64,000 nt of DNA from Apiospora phragmitis. Lineage: Eukaryota > Ascomycota > Sordariomycetes > Amphisphaeriales > Apiosporaceae. The position numbers were made by a program, and so were the translations under genes. The stretch covers positions 1,860,001-1,924,000 of the forward strand of contig JAQQWL010000003.1 of NCBI GenBank assembly GCA_038363925.1, given 5' to 3'. Shown here piece by piece: positions 1 to 12,329 of this stretch; the stretch's first letter is position 1, and the number at the start of each line of letters is the position of its first letter. The notes below the pieces were generated by a model. It was not told the origin of the DNA and made no database searches. It saw only the letters and a program-made list of their open reading frames with translations.

Positions 1-2995
1 TACCACTATAAGCACCTCCTATCGAAATCCTACTATAAAGATAGACAGCGACGATAATAACGATAGCCCTACTTAATAAGCGTTAATTATTAATACTATT
101 ATATTAAGCTCGAAAAAAAACGTAATAAACTCTTAACTAAGAATACCTTAAGATAAACACCGGATATTAACGAGTTACGTAAAAAAGTACGCTTTTTTTA
201 TACCGCCGCTAATATTATTAAAACCTCCGTTACACTTAAAAAAAGGGTTAAAATTAACGTACTATTACTATTCGACGGGACGAGCGGGAATTTCCAAAAA
301 TTCCTTATCCAAATTAAAGCTTACTAACGGTTTTATAAAAGAATGTTCAAAAACTTAACCTAAAAGGTCGTCTATACAGCCTCTTTCTTTAAAAAAAAAG
401 CCCTCTTATAGTTTAAACCCTACTTAAACGAATTTATAAAACGTGACTAATAAATCGAATTATGCCGCGCCGAGACTTAGTAGATTTTTAATAATTACGA
501 CGGCTTTAAAAACGCTTTTAAATCACTTTTCTAGGATCCCGATAAAAAATAACAAGCCGAGAAAGAACTCGAACACCTTAAATAAAAAGGATTTATAATA
601 ATATACACCGTAAAGTTCTAACGTATTATAACTTGTTTAAACTGTACCGAAGCTATTAAAATTATGATATACTATTAAAAATTTAAAAAAGAAGTTAAAA
701 ACGAGCTTAGTTAATTAAACGCCTTAACTACCTTCCTCGCGTATATATAACTTACTATTAAGATTAATACGTGCTTATATAAGTGACGCCGCGAGAAATA
801 AGGCGGATAACCTTAATAAAGCGAGTAGACTAGGGCTAATATAAGACGACTATATTAATAGGTTAATACCTAGACTAAAGTAATTACTATATATAGCTAT
901 TATAGTGGACCTATAGACCTCGATATTACTAAATACGATAAGAACGATAAAAAGTAGAAGGTTGCTTATTATAACTGTTAAAAGAAGGGATATTATACTA
1001 AAAAATACTAAGGATTAAAAAAAGTATTTTAACGTATTTTAAAAGGACGATAAGTTAACATTACTAGGAATAAAGCCACCCTTATAACAGCTATTAAAGG
1101 AAGTAGCGCTATTATTAAACACGGCAGCTTATCTTAAATAGCTTGTTACAATAATAGGTACGCTTTACACCTAGTAGATAAAAAAGGTACTAGATAGTTT
1201 CCCAAGGCCTTTAAAAATAAAGAAAGCTATAACCGTTATATTGTAATAATGTAAAAAGAATAACCCTTATTATATAATAAGGATAACGAGTTAATAAATA
1301 ATATTACGAATTAATAAAAATAATTAAAAAATTATAAACAATTAGTCAGTATATTAATAAAGGAGTTAATAAAAGAAATTACTAAATTTAGAGATTTAAA
1401 GGATAATAGATAGCTAGCTATCCCGGGTATCCTTTACCCCGACTCGAAACGCCTGCGCTAAATACTTATTATAACAGGATTCGACTAAAGAATTAACGGT
1501 AATTACGTAGTAAAAGATAACTTTCACGTCTCCTTTATAAACGAGGCATACCTTACCCTCTTATAGATCTCGTGCGTTCATAACGCATATATAGAATACT
1601 TTACGAAGAAACTCGAGAACGAATAATTTCCTTAAAAGATCGGTAAATAAGCTATTATATACCTATATTTAAATTACGCGATTAAAAAAATTAAAACAAT
1701 AGTTCTTAATAGATAACGCGCGTACTTATTAATATAGGAAGATTTACGGTAGCCACGATAATGCCACTTAGAAGGACGAGATTAAAAGGAGTATTACGAA
1801 GACTAATACTTTAAACACGTCTAAGAAAAATCGCGAGCTTATAAACGTTTAAAAAAAAGTATTTAATACTCTCCGGACGTATAGGTATACGCCTAATAAG
1901 AGAACCCCTTTAATATATTAAAGAACTTATAAAGCGTTTATAGATTCTAGCGAACCTAATAAACCTCTAAATTACCCGAAGGACTCGAATCTTAAGCATT
2001 AAGGACAGTATTTCATAGGGGAGGAGTATAGAAACACCCCTATTAATATATTAAAAAGCGCCTTATAAAAGATAAAAGGACTAGTAATAACGATATAACG
2101 ATCGATCGTAAGAACTTGTTACTTATTTAATAGAATATCGGTTAAGAAATAAACACCGCCGAATATAAAAAGACGATAATAAGCGGACTAAGATAAGTCC
2201 TTATGCTAAACTATAGATAATCGAGCTATTCACGAATATATTATATTAATAATAAGTATAAAAAGAGTCTATATTAAAGCGCTACTCGATAGCGGAACGT
2301 AAAGAAACTATATCTCACCACGAATCATTAATTACCTTAAATTCGAATAGTAGGAAAAAAACGCCTTATATCGATTTAAAACCGTCGATAAAGTATTTAT
2401 AACTTATAAAGATAAAGAAGTACGAAAAGAAGTCGCGAACCTTTTAATTAATATTAGAGGACATTATAAACGAATTACGTGTAATATTACGGACGTTATA
2501 AAATACGATATAATTTCAAGGATACCCTCATTATAGGTAAATAATTTTAAAATTAATTAAAAAATAGGCTAATTTTAGTAAAATATATTAAGAAGAGGTT
2601 TAATCGATAGGTAGCGGTTTAAAAAATAACCCCTTAATAAACTTAAGGTATTTAAAGTATATATTATTATTGAAGAACTTAAGCCGAGCGTTATAATAAC
2701 CGTATTAAAAAAGTACCGGCAGTTTATAAACCTTTTTAATAGGAAATTAAAGATAGGTCTACCGTTTTATATACAGTAGAATTACGAGATACCTTTTAAA
2801 AAAGGGAAGGAACCACCTTTTATACCTATATATAAGCTTAACTAAATGTACGAAATAATATTAAAAGAGTATATTACGGAGACCCTCGAAAAAGGAATTA
2901 TACGACCATCTATATTATTAGCCGGATTCCCTATTCTTTTTATCTTAAAAAAGAGTAAAGACGGGAAACCTAAGTGGCGTATATGTATCGATTAT
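1..2995 (+). mobile_element. gypsy-1 Ty3/gypsy retrotransposon, 5' internal part (RIP-decayed)
   Basis: Decayed gag, protease and the beginning of reverse transcriptase of a Ty3/gypsy element whose 5' LTR lies left of the window. The Gag CCHC zinc knuckle is at 967-1008 with exact C-x2-C-x4-H-x4-C spacing, although the first Cys, the His and the last Cys codons now read TAT/TAC. The aspartic protease LLDSGT motif is readable near 2280-2310. The reading breaks inside RT at 2996-3000 (TATAA), the target-site duplication of gypsy-2, and resumes at 18511. The sequence parallels gypsy-4 (31620 onward) and gypsy-3. Every frame carries many TAA/TAG stops, so it is not coding today. Confidence 0.9.
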
Positions 2996-3000
2996 TATAA

Positions 3001-3662
3001 TATAACGAACGCTATCTGAGTTTTAAAAGAAACCTAGTAAGACGTACTGGGGTTTATGTTAGTAATACGAGAGAGTATCCGAACGTGCGATAGAAGTCGC
3101 TTTTATCGATATAATGGGTAATAGTTTATAAAAACGAAGGTAATTAAGGCGCGTAAGTTCGGGGGTATTTATAATAGTTTCGTTAAAGCTATTTACTTTA
3201 TTAATAAGTTAAGATTAATATTTAAATTAATTATTAAAGTAAAGAGTATTTATATAAAATATATAAGAAACGTTTATCGTTATATATTTAATTTTTTTTT
3301 ATTAATTCGTTATTATTTAATAACTTTTTTTAATTACGCTTTACGTTATTTAATAATTTCGTTTAATTAAGTTTTACGCTACTTAGTAATCTTATTTAAT
3401 TACGCTCTACGCTATTTAATAATCTTATTTAATCGTTTACCGTATTACGTAATTTATTAATAATCGCCGTTACCTTATAGGCGTATTCGCTTTATTACCG
3501 GGCGCGGTGGTAGCGTTATTTATTATTAAGGAGAATCGAGCTTCGTATTAATATAACTAACGGTACGGTTCGTAGCTATAATATTATAGCCTGTTCGGGG
3601 TATAGTAGTTCTGTGCCGGTGAGTGGGGTTTTTTAGCCGTATGATTAAGTCGGGTTATAATA
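3001..3662 (-). repeat. 3' LTR of gypsy-2
   Basis: Long terminal repeat of 662 bp. It pairs with 17843-18505. Read on the minus strand it begins TGTTATAACC-like (now TATTATAACC) and ends in an ACA-like terminus now mutated to ATA. The last 150 bp on the plus-strand side (about 3480-3662) are clearly more GC-rich than the rest, so mutation is uneven along the repeat. Confidence 0.9.
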
Positions 3663-3667
3663 CTATC

Positions 3668-4293
3668 TGTTACGACCTAGCCTAATCATGCGGCCCGGAC
3701 CCACTTTACGGGAAGGCACCACGATATTCCGCAAAAAGGCGCTTACCTATGCGACCAACTAAGCAAGACCGCAAACAGGAAACAGAAACCGGCACTACGA
3801 ACCAGACAGAAGGCACCTCCTAAGATACCCAGCCCCGAACGAGCAGAACGAACACCTACGAGCCCAGGGAAGAACCTTACGAACGAAGGATCACGTGACC
3901 GGCTCACTGGATCACCGGCTCAGTTAGAATGAGCCACTGATCCAATGAACCAACGGCTTAGGGGATCACTATGAGGAGTATTGGTGAGCTATTAAGCCAG
4001 AGGATCGGTGGAGGAGAGATTAGATATATAACTACGAGCATTTCCTATATATTTTAAATAAATACTCTCTACTTTAGCGATTAATTTAAGTATTAATTTA
4101 ATATATTAATAAGGTATATTACTTTAATAAACTTATTATACCTTTTAATTAAATTTTATAATTAGTTAAGATATTACTTATTATATTAAAAAACCGAGTC
4201 TTTTATACGTTTAAGTACTCTCTCGTCTAAACTAATATAAATTAATAGCACGTTTACGAGGTTTCTATTAAACCCCGATAGCCGTTTATTATA
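3668..4293 (+). repeat. 5' LTR of gypsy-3
   Basis: 626-bp LTR beginning TGTTACGACC. Its first 350 bp are nearly unmutated, whereas the same stretch in the 3' LTR (10807-11160) shows dense C-to-T and G-to-A changes. Its final 200 bp are instead more mutated than the 3' LTR copy. The two LTRs therefore form a built-in before/after comparison of RIP. Confidence 0.93.
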
Positions 4294-4379
4294 TTTTAAT
4301 CGCTTTTATTTTTACGAGTTACTACTTAAACCCTTAAACAATATCTCTTAAGAAATATATCTACCCCTGCTAATAATAA

Positions 4380-7300
4380 TACTCGTTACGGGAAGGGACT
4401 AGCCGCTAGACCCAGCGCTACGTAGTTACCCCCTCTTATAAATATCGATAGCGATAATAGTAATAACGAGTAGCAGGTATTTAAAGAGTAACTTAAGGCC
4501 TTAAAATAGGAGAATATTAATTATAAAACTTATTACGCCCGATTCGAGAATAAGAATTATAACCTCCGGAATTATTAGCGACTTAAATCCTTTAATAAAG
4601 ATAAGACCGATTCTAGCGACCTACGAGAATAGATCCGAGTTCTCTAGGCAGCTACTAATATTATCTAAACCCCTGTCGCACCTAAAGAAGGAATAAAGAT
4701 TAGTACCCCTAATACTTTTAATAAAATTAGCGGGAATTTTCGAAGATTTTTAGTTTAAGTTAAAGCCTACTAACGGTTTTATAAAAGAACGTTTACCGAT
4801 CTAACCTAGCGCGTAGTGCACGCCGCTTCCTTTTTAAAAGGTAAGGTACTCGTTTAGTTCGAACCCTACCTCGACGAACTTATAAAACACGATTAATAAG
4901 TCGAACTATATTAAAATAAAACCTAGAAGATCTTTAATAATTACGAGGGATTTAAGGAGGCCCTTAAGTCACTTTTTTAAGATCCCGATAAAAAACGGCA
5001 GGCGGAACGAGAACTCGAGACCTTACAATAAAAAGGGTCTACAGCTAGCTACTCGGCAGAGTTCCGACGTATTATAGCACGTCTCGATAGCACCGAAAAT
5101 ACCAAAATTATAATATATTATCGAAGCCTTAAAAAAGAGGTTAAGGACGAGTTAAGCCGACTTAATACCCCTATTAACTTCCTTTAATACATAGAATTAG
5201 CTATCAAGATCGACACCCAGCTCTACGAACGACGCAGGGAGAAATAAAGAGAACAACCCCGGTAAAATAACCGAAGCTAGGCTAACCGAGCTAATATTAA
5301 GTAATTACGATAATTAATTAATAATAAGCTACGATCTACCGCCTACGGTTAATATAGTAAACCTATAGATCTCGACGCCACCTAACGAAATAATAAAGGC
5401 GAGCGTAAAAAAAAGGACGTTATTTATTATAATTACGGGAAGAACGGGCACTTTGCACGGAACTACAAAAGCCCTAAAAAGACGTTTAACCGTGTCTCGA
5501 ATAAACGACAAATTAACGCTACTAAAGTAGAGGAAACCCTAGTAGCTATTAAAAGAAGTAATGTTAATAATACGCTAAACGTACTATACGGTAACCTATT
5601 TTAAATAGCTTACTATAACGATAAGTGCTCTATCCACTTGGTAAATAAGGAAAGAACCGGATAATTCCTTAAGGCCCCGAAAAAAGGAGGCCGTAAAACA
5701 CGAACCCTCGTTATAATTAAACGAGAACCTATAAAAAACACTACCCTCGTACCCTATAAATCGGAAGACGAAGGTACTAACCCAAAAGGATACGAACGAT
5801 TAATCGGTATACCTCTAAATGAGCTAATACCCGAAATTACGAAACCACGAAATCTAGAGGTAAACGGATAGCTCGCCATCCTCGGCGTCCTACCCCCGAG
5901 TTTCGGAAACTACGACAAACCCTTATCACTTATAGTTTCGAATAAGGAGTATATAAAAACTACTTTATAAGAGATAACCCTCGAATATCCCCTACTTACG
6001 AAGTTTACTTCACGTTATTATAAATATTTTATATATATAACGCCTATATTAAATACCTCGCGAAGAAACTAAAGAACGATTAATTTCCCCGAAAGATCGG
6101 AAAAAAACCTATTACACGCCTATACTTAAACTATATAATCGGGAAAGTTAAAACTACTATCCCCAACCTACGGCGAGCGTACCTATTAATATAAGAAGAC
6201 CCCCGATAGCCAAGGAAATGCCACTTGGAGGGATAATATTAAACGATATATAACGAGGACCGATATCTCGACCACGCATAGGAAAAGTCCCGAGCCCTTT
6301 AACAATTATAAATAACGCGAGAACAACGATCCGCTACTACGATCGATATTTACGAAATATACGATCCACGCCCCTAAAAGGACGAAGAACTCCGAAATCG
6401 GGTGTTTTAAAATATAAATAAACGACTACTTTAAATAGCCGATATTACTAGTAGCCGTATTAATAACGACGGCGAAATTATTCTAATTTAATAGAGACGG
6501 GCTAATAACCCCGTAAAATTCTAGACGGAATTACGGTTTATAGAGGAACCCGAATCCCAAATACGTGGACTAACTATAATAACTAGATCCACTACACCAC
6601 CCCTGCTTATAAGCGAGCTACGCCGTACAAACAGATTCGGCGCTACCAGAGATTAGCTAAAGAACGAGTCAGGTTCTAGCAGCAGTCGGGGAAATAGTCG
6701 CCGCCGAATATAGAAGGACGATATTAAGCGGAATAAGATAAGTCCCTATATATTATAACAGATAAACGAGACATCTATAAGTATATTATATTATTAATAA
6801 ACGTTAAAAGAGTTATTATTAAAACGTTATTTAATAACGGAGCGTAAAGAAATTATATCTTACTAAGAATCGTTAATAGTTTAAAATTAAATTAATAAGA
6901 AAAAAACGCCCTATACCGACTTAAGACCGTCGATAAAGGATTCATAACTTACGAGAGATAGAGAAGTACGAAGGGAAGTCGCGAACTTTTCGGTTAATAT
7001 CGGAGGACGTTATAAACGAATTACGTATAATATTACGGAAATATTAAAATATAATATAATATTAGGGATACCTTAATTATAGGTAAGTAATCTTAGAGTT
7101 AATTAAAAAACAGGCCAACTTTAATAGATATACTAAAAAAAGGTTTAGCCGCTAGGCAGCGTTTTAGGAAAGGACCTCTAAGTAAGCCTAAGGTTTTTCG
7201 GGCATATATTATTATTAAAAAACCTAAGCCGAGCGTTACGACAACCGTATTAGAGGAGTACCGGCAGTTTAAAAACCTTTTTAATAAGAAATTAAAAACG

Positions 7301-9990
7301 GGTTTACCGCCTTATACATAATAGGATTATGAGATACCCTTTAAAAAAGGGAAGGAATTATAGTTTATACCGATATATAAGCTTAATTAGGAATACGAGG
7401 AGGTTTTAAAAAAATATATTAAAGAGAATCTCGAGAAAAGAGTTATACGACTATCCACCTCGTTAGCAGGGTATCCCATTTTCTTCGTTCCCGGAAGAGT
7501 AAAAACGGGAAAAAGAAATGGCGGTTATACGTCGACTACTAAAAGCTTAACGAAATTATTATCAAGAACCGATACCTACTTCCCTTAATTAGCGATTTAC
7601 GCGATAAACTATATAAAGTAGTTATCTTTACCGCGCTCGACTTACTTAACGTATATAACTTAATCCGTATTAAAGAGGGAGAAGAGTAGAAAACGGCGTT
7701 TCGAAGTAAGTACGGGCATTTCGAATATTAAGCTATACCTTTTAGACTTTGTAATACACCCGCCACTTTTTAAAGCATAATCGACCACACTTTATAAGAA
7801 TACCTCGACAAGTTCGTAATAGTTTACTTAAACGATATCTTAATTTACTCCGAGAACGAAGAATAGTATAAGGAGTACGTTAAAATGGTGCTCTAAAAGC
7901 TATAAGACGCTAGACTCCTAATTAACCTAAAGAAAAGCGAGTTCTATAAAAAATCAGTTACCTTCGTAAGATACGTGGTATCCCTAGGAGAAATCCGAAT
8001 AGAACCCTCCAAAGTGTCAGCAGTACGAGAGTGGCCTAGGCCTATAAACGTTACAGAAATTAGATCCTTCTTAGGACTAGCCAACTATTACCGGATCTTT
8101 GTCCCTAGATTTGGTAGGATAGCGACACTTTTTACGTACCTGACGCGGAAGGATGTACCATTTCAGTGGATAGACGAGGAAGAATCGGCCTTTTAAACTA
8201 TTAAGGATAGGATCTTTAACGAACCAGTATTTCGCGTAGCAGATCCCAACAGACCTTTCGAGGTCGAGACCGACGCATCAAACTATACGATCGGAGGCCA
8301 ACTAAGCTAACGAAACGATAACGGAAAGTCGCACCCCGTCGTATTCTTTTTAAAGAAGCTAAATAAACCCGAGCTTAATTACTAAATCTACGATAAGGAG
8401 TTAATAGCTATTATTAAAGCTTTTAAAGAATAGAGACATTACTTAAATAGTACGGAAAAACTTATAAAGGTTTATATAGACCATAAAAACCTCACAACGT
8501 TCACTACCAATAAGGAACTGAATAAACGACAAGTACAATGGTCAGAATTCCTGTCAGAATTCAACTTCGTCATCATCTACCGGAAGGGTAGTAACAATGG
8601 CAGGGCCGACGCCTTAAGCCGAAGACCAGACCATCAATAAGACGTGCCACTAGAGACACGCACGATCCTCACCTACGACAAGGATGGAAACCTAATACCA
8701 TCACGACATATCCAAGCTACCTATAAGGTACAGCTCCACGAAGAATGGATTAAGAAATTTAAGGAATGCACCCCGAGACAACAGATTTTATAGACCGGGC
8801 CAGGGATGGACTCGACATCAGAAATGGACTTAAGTACCGACACGGCAAGATCGACATCCCGGAACAGTACCAGGAGGAGTTCATCAAGGAGTTCCATGCG
8901 CATCCAGCCCACGGACACCAAGGAATCTTCAAGACCTGGAAACGAATCAATAGGCAGTTCGATTGCAAGAATCTTAAGGAACGAGTGGCCAAGGTAATCA
9001 ACGAATGCGACCTCTATAACAAGGCCAAGACCGCACGACACCAACCGTATGGGGAGCTACAACCCATACCACCGCTAGATAGAGCCTGGAAGACGATCGC
9101 ACTGGATTTCATCGTCAAGCTACCACCATCCGAAGAACCGATAACCAAGGTCAAGTATAACAGCATACTAGTTATTACCGATAAACTTACTAAGTACACC
9201 TACTTCCTGCTATATAAGGAAGCAAGCGACATAGATAACTTAGTATACACCTTCCTTAGGACCCTTATCAGTTAGCATAAACTACTAGAAATAATTATCT
9301 CCGATCGAGATAAGTTATTCACCGCCAAATTCTAAAAATCCCTTATAATATAACTTAGAGTTAAGCACAAATTATCCACAGCCTACTATCCGCAAACCGA
9401 CGGATAAATAGAACGCATAAATTAAACACTTAAACAATACCTGCGATACTACGTTAACCACGAACAGGACAACTAAGTACGGTTATTACCCATAACACAA
9501 TTTATATATAATAGCGTAAATAACGAAACCACATATATATCACCCTTTAAAACAAACTACGGGTTTAATCCCGACGTTACTCGAATACCGTTAAAAGGAG
9601 AGCTAGCACCGATAGCGACTATTTAAATCGAAAAACTAAAACAACTCTAAACATCGTTACAGGAAGACCTCATCTTTCTTCAAGATCGAATAAAAAAATA
9701 CGCCGACAAAAAAAGGATAAAGAGACTTATTTTAAAAGAGGAGGAAAAAGTTTACCTCCTTTAACGAAATATTAAGACTAAATAACCTAGCAATAAATTA
9801 GACTTTAAAAAGATCGAACTATTTAAAATCGCCGAAATTATTTTAAAAACTAATTACCGATTATTGCTACTTAAAATAATACGGATACACCCTATCTTTT
9901 ATATCTTACTACTCGAACCAGCACTAATAAACGTAAAAATCGAAACGTAACTAAAAATTAAAACAGATCAGCATAAATACGAAATAAATA
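4380..9990 (+). pseudogene. gypsy-3 gag-pol (gag, protease, RT, RNase H, integrase), RIP-inactivated
   Basis: Decayed polyprotein of the Ty3/gypsy class. The Gag zinc knuckle is at 5425-5466 with C-x2-C-x4-H-x4-C spacing; His is intact and all three Cys read Tyr. The protease active site near 6820 reads NNG instead of DSG. The RT catalytic box near 7820 reads YLND instead of YLDD. The RT/RNase H linker is open at 7975-8196, with the typical FLGLANYYRIFVP segment. Integrase is open for 169 codons at 8766-9275: the HHCC zinc domain has its last Cys changed to Tyr (CDLYNK), and the first core Asp lies in the ALDFIV motif. Every visible catalytic defect is a G-to-A or C-to-T change. No intact protein can be made. 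Confidence 0.92.
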
Positions 9991-10101
9991 AAATACTTAA
10001 TAAAAAATAAAACGGACGAAGCTAAAAATATCTCGTTTAATAAAAAAGTTACCTATTAAAAAATAATACTTAAGAACTTAAAAGATACTTAAAAAACGCC
10101 G

Positions 10102-10605
10102 CTAAGAAACTTCGGGATTTTAAGGGACGGACGGCAGGGAAAAGTCCACATCCGTCCCGAACCAGTTAATTACCCTAAAACCACTAAAGCTGTGAACGTC
10201 GGTTACGGCCTCGGACTCCGCGCGCTCCTACGTCTCCAACTCGTCCAGAGAACGAAGACTACGACGAGCCATCTCCGCACCCCGAGTTACTAAGGACTCC
10301 CGCTGGACTCTAATTTTCTCAAAACGGAGAAAGGCCTCTTAAGCAGCCCGATAAGCTTACTCTAGAGCCGCGCTAACCTAACGGAGCGAGTCGCTCGCCT
10401 CTTACTCTATAAGACGAAGAGCTAGAGATTCGTCCACGATACGCGACACCGTAAAGACAGACGTCCCTAAGCTATTATAGGATACGCCTAAACGAACATA
10501 CTCCCGATATCGGTTAGAACCTTTTATTATTTTATACGTCCATTTCCGCGACGTATATAGGGAATAAGGCGGGACTTTAACCCCGAACTCGTTAATAAGC
10601 GCCAT
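10102..10605 (-). pseudogene. opposite-strand Zn2Cys6-like / coiled-coil ORF of gypsy-3
   Basis: A 168-codon frame on the strand opposite gag-pol, between integrase and the 3' LTR. The first 67 codons are open from ATG at 10605. Six Tyr (residues 14, 17, 24, 33, 36, 43) sit at spacing x2, x6, x8, x2, x6. This is exactly the Zn(II)2Cys6 pattern with each TGY converted to TAY; an RK pair follows the second position, as in Gal4-type clusters. After residue 67 the frame continues with only TAA/TAG interruptions (RIP products of CAR or TGG) through an Arg/Glu/Leu-rich, probably coiled-coil stretch containing RSLRSLDEL, to a TAG at 10102-10104. Related frames occur in gypsy-2 and gypsy-1. Long fungal hypothetical proteins of this general look exist; function is unknown. 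The zinc-cluster reading is my inference from spacing. Confidence 0.72.
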
Positions 10606-10806
10606 TAAGTTATAACGTTATTTCGTTTTTTTTAATTTAAGGCGTTAAGTAGAAAACTTTTCGATACGACCCGATATTATAATAAATAAATATTATAATA
10701 AATAAGAAAAGTAAGGAAGCTTACTTAAACCCGGTAAAATAAATAAATAAGGGTATTTAAAGAACTTAGCGCTTTAAAAATAAAGTAAATAAGAGGAAAG
10801 AGATAA

Positions 10807-11432
10807 TATTATAACCTAGCCTAATTATACGGCCCGGACCTACTTTATAAGAAGGCATTACGATATTCCGCAAAAAGGCGCTTACCTATACGACTAATTA
10901 AGTAAAACCGTAAATAAGAAACAGAAACCGGCACTACGAACTAGATAGAAGGCACCTCTTAAGATACCTAGCCCCGAACGAGCAGAACGAATACCTACGA
11001 GCTTAGGGAAGAACCTTACGAACGAAGGATCACGTGACCGGCTTATTAGATTACCGGCTTAGTTAGAATAAGCCACTAATCTAATAAACTAACGGCTTAA
11101 GGGATTATTATAAGGAGTATTAATAAGCTATTAAGCTAAAAGATCAGTAAAGGAGAGATTAGATATATAACCACGAGCATCTCCTATATATTTTAAATAA
11201 ATACTCTTTACTTTAGCGATTAATTTAAGTATTAATCTAATATATTAATAAGGCATATTACCTTAACGGACCTATTACACCTTCTAGTTAAGTTTTACGA
11301 TTAGTTGAAATATTGCCTATTATATCAAAAGACCGAGTCTTCTACACGTCCAAGTATTCTCTCGTCTAAGCCAACATAAACCAACAGCACGTCTACGAGG
11401 TTTCTATTGGACCCCGATAGCCATTCGTTACA
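10807..11432 (+). repeat. 3' LTR of gypsy-3
   Basis: 626-bp partner of the 5' LTR. Its start is mutated (TATTATAACC for TGTTACGACC) and its last 200 bp (about 11235-11432) are well preserved, ending CGTTACA. The same CTATC duplication follows at 11433-11437. Confidence 0.93.
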
Positions 11433-11558
11433 CTATCCTCCTTTTTTTAACCGCTTTGTTTTTAAAGTGTTAACTTTATAAATATCCTGGTTACCTGTAT
11501 TATTAGGTTGTAGTAGGTTTCCCTTCTTTATTATTCTTTATTATAATGTTTGCTTATT

Positions 11559-12325
11559 ATAGATAATCGCGTTAAAAAATCTCGAATTAAGCCTAATCGT
11601 TCTTTTACCGTTCGTTGTACGGATTTCGTCGAAGCCTTTTCTAAATTTAGTTTCGAAATTATACCTTGTAATCGCTATTTTATAAAAAGGTAGTTTTATA
11701 TAATAATAAAAGGCGTTAATAAATATAAAAAGTGTACTCGTGCTAGCTATGCGTATAATAGTACCGAGGTTTTATTATCTTTTTTACGGCGTGTACAGGA
11801 TGAGCACGACCGCCTGTCTCGGGAAGAGTCCGCCGTAAAGGCTTATTTTCTAGAGCTTTAACGCCAGATTAATAAAGCCGTTGCTCGCCTTATTCGTTTC
11901 CGTAAATAGAAGGAGATAGCTCGTACCTAAAGGGTAAAGCTGGTATAACGTGGCTTGCGTTCTTTAAACAAACTAAAAGAGTAGGAGCGTCGGGAATCTA
12001 AAGCCGTTATAGCCGTTCAAACTTACGGGGGTTTTAATATTATTAATTAGAACGCGACCGACTTCTCTTTTAAGCCGATCCCCGAGGTTATTATTTAAAC
12101 GCCCGCAGTTTCTTAGTAGTATTCGCTAGGTGTTCCTTAAGTTCCTAGGTGTTATTTTTTAGTAGGTAGCCTTTCTATTGGACGAAGTATTGGAAGCTTC
12201 GTCTTTTCCTTCTTTTATCGAGGATCCCGTCGATTTCGTACTCGTACTAATCTATTTCGACTTCTAGTTATATATCGATTAGGTTTTTCTCGGCCGCTGG
12301 CTCGAGTAATAAAATATGAAATATA
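11559..12325 (+). pseudogene. opposite-strand Zn2Cys6-like / coiled-coil ORF of gypsy-2
   Basis: Gypsy-2 is on the minus strand, so this plus-strand frame is antisense to its pol, in the same relative place as the gypsy-3 and gypsy-1 ORFs. The probable start is an ATA at 11559 that a TpG-to-TpA change would make from ATG. Six positions (11667 TGT, 11676 TAT, 11697 TAT, 11724 TAT, 11733 TGT, 11754 TAT) have spacing x2, x6, x8, x2, x6, identical to gypsy-3; two still encode Cys. A charged helical stretch with many Arg/Glu and RGLRSLNKL follows near 11950-11985. All stops I could see in frame are TAA or TAG, none TGA, as expected if they derive from CAR/TGG. The true C-terminus is uncertain; it may end near 12105. 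Confidence 0.7.
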
Positions 12326-12329
12326 AGGT

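Larger units (their letters stand above)
3668..11432 (+). mobile_element. gypsy-3, complete plus-strand Ty3/gypsy retrotransposon
   Basis: The youngest retroelement of the nest, 7765 bp. It has two 626-bp LTRs (3668-4293 and 10807-11432) with TG...CA ends and a perfect 5-bp target duplication CTATC (3663-3667 and 11433-11437). It is inserted at the polypurine tract/LTR border of gypsy-2. It encodes gag-pol on the plus strand and a separate ORF on the minus strand between pol and the 3' LTR. RIP damage is patchy: both outer edges and a block at about 7975-9280 are much less altered than the remainder. Confidence 0.95.

Noticed and set aside
5329..5511. 60-codon minus-strand frame across the gypsy-3 zinc knuckle
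   Set aside because: The plus strand carries the exact CCHC spacing; the minus frame is a shadow.
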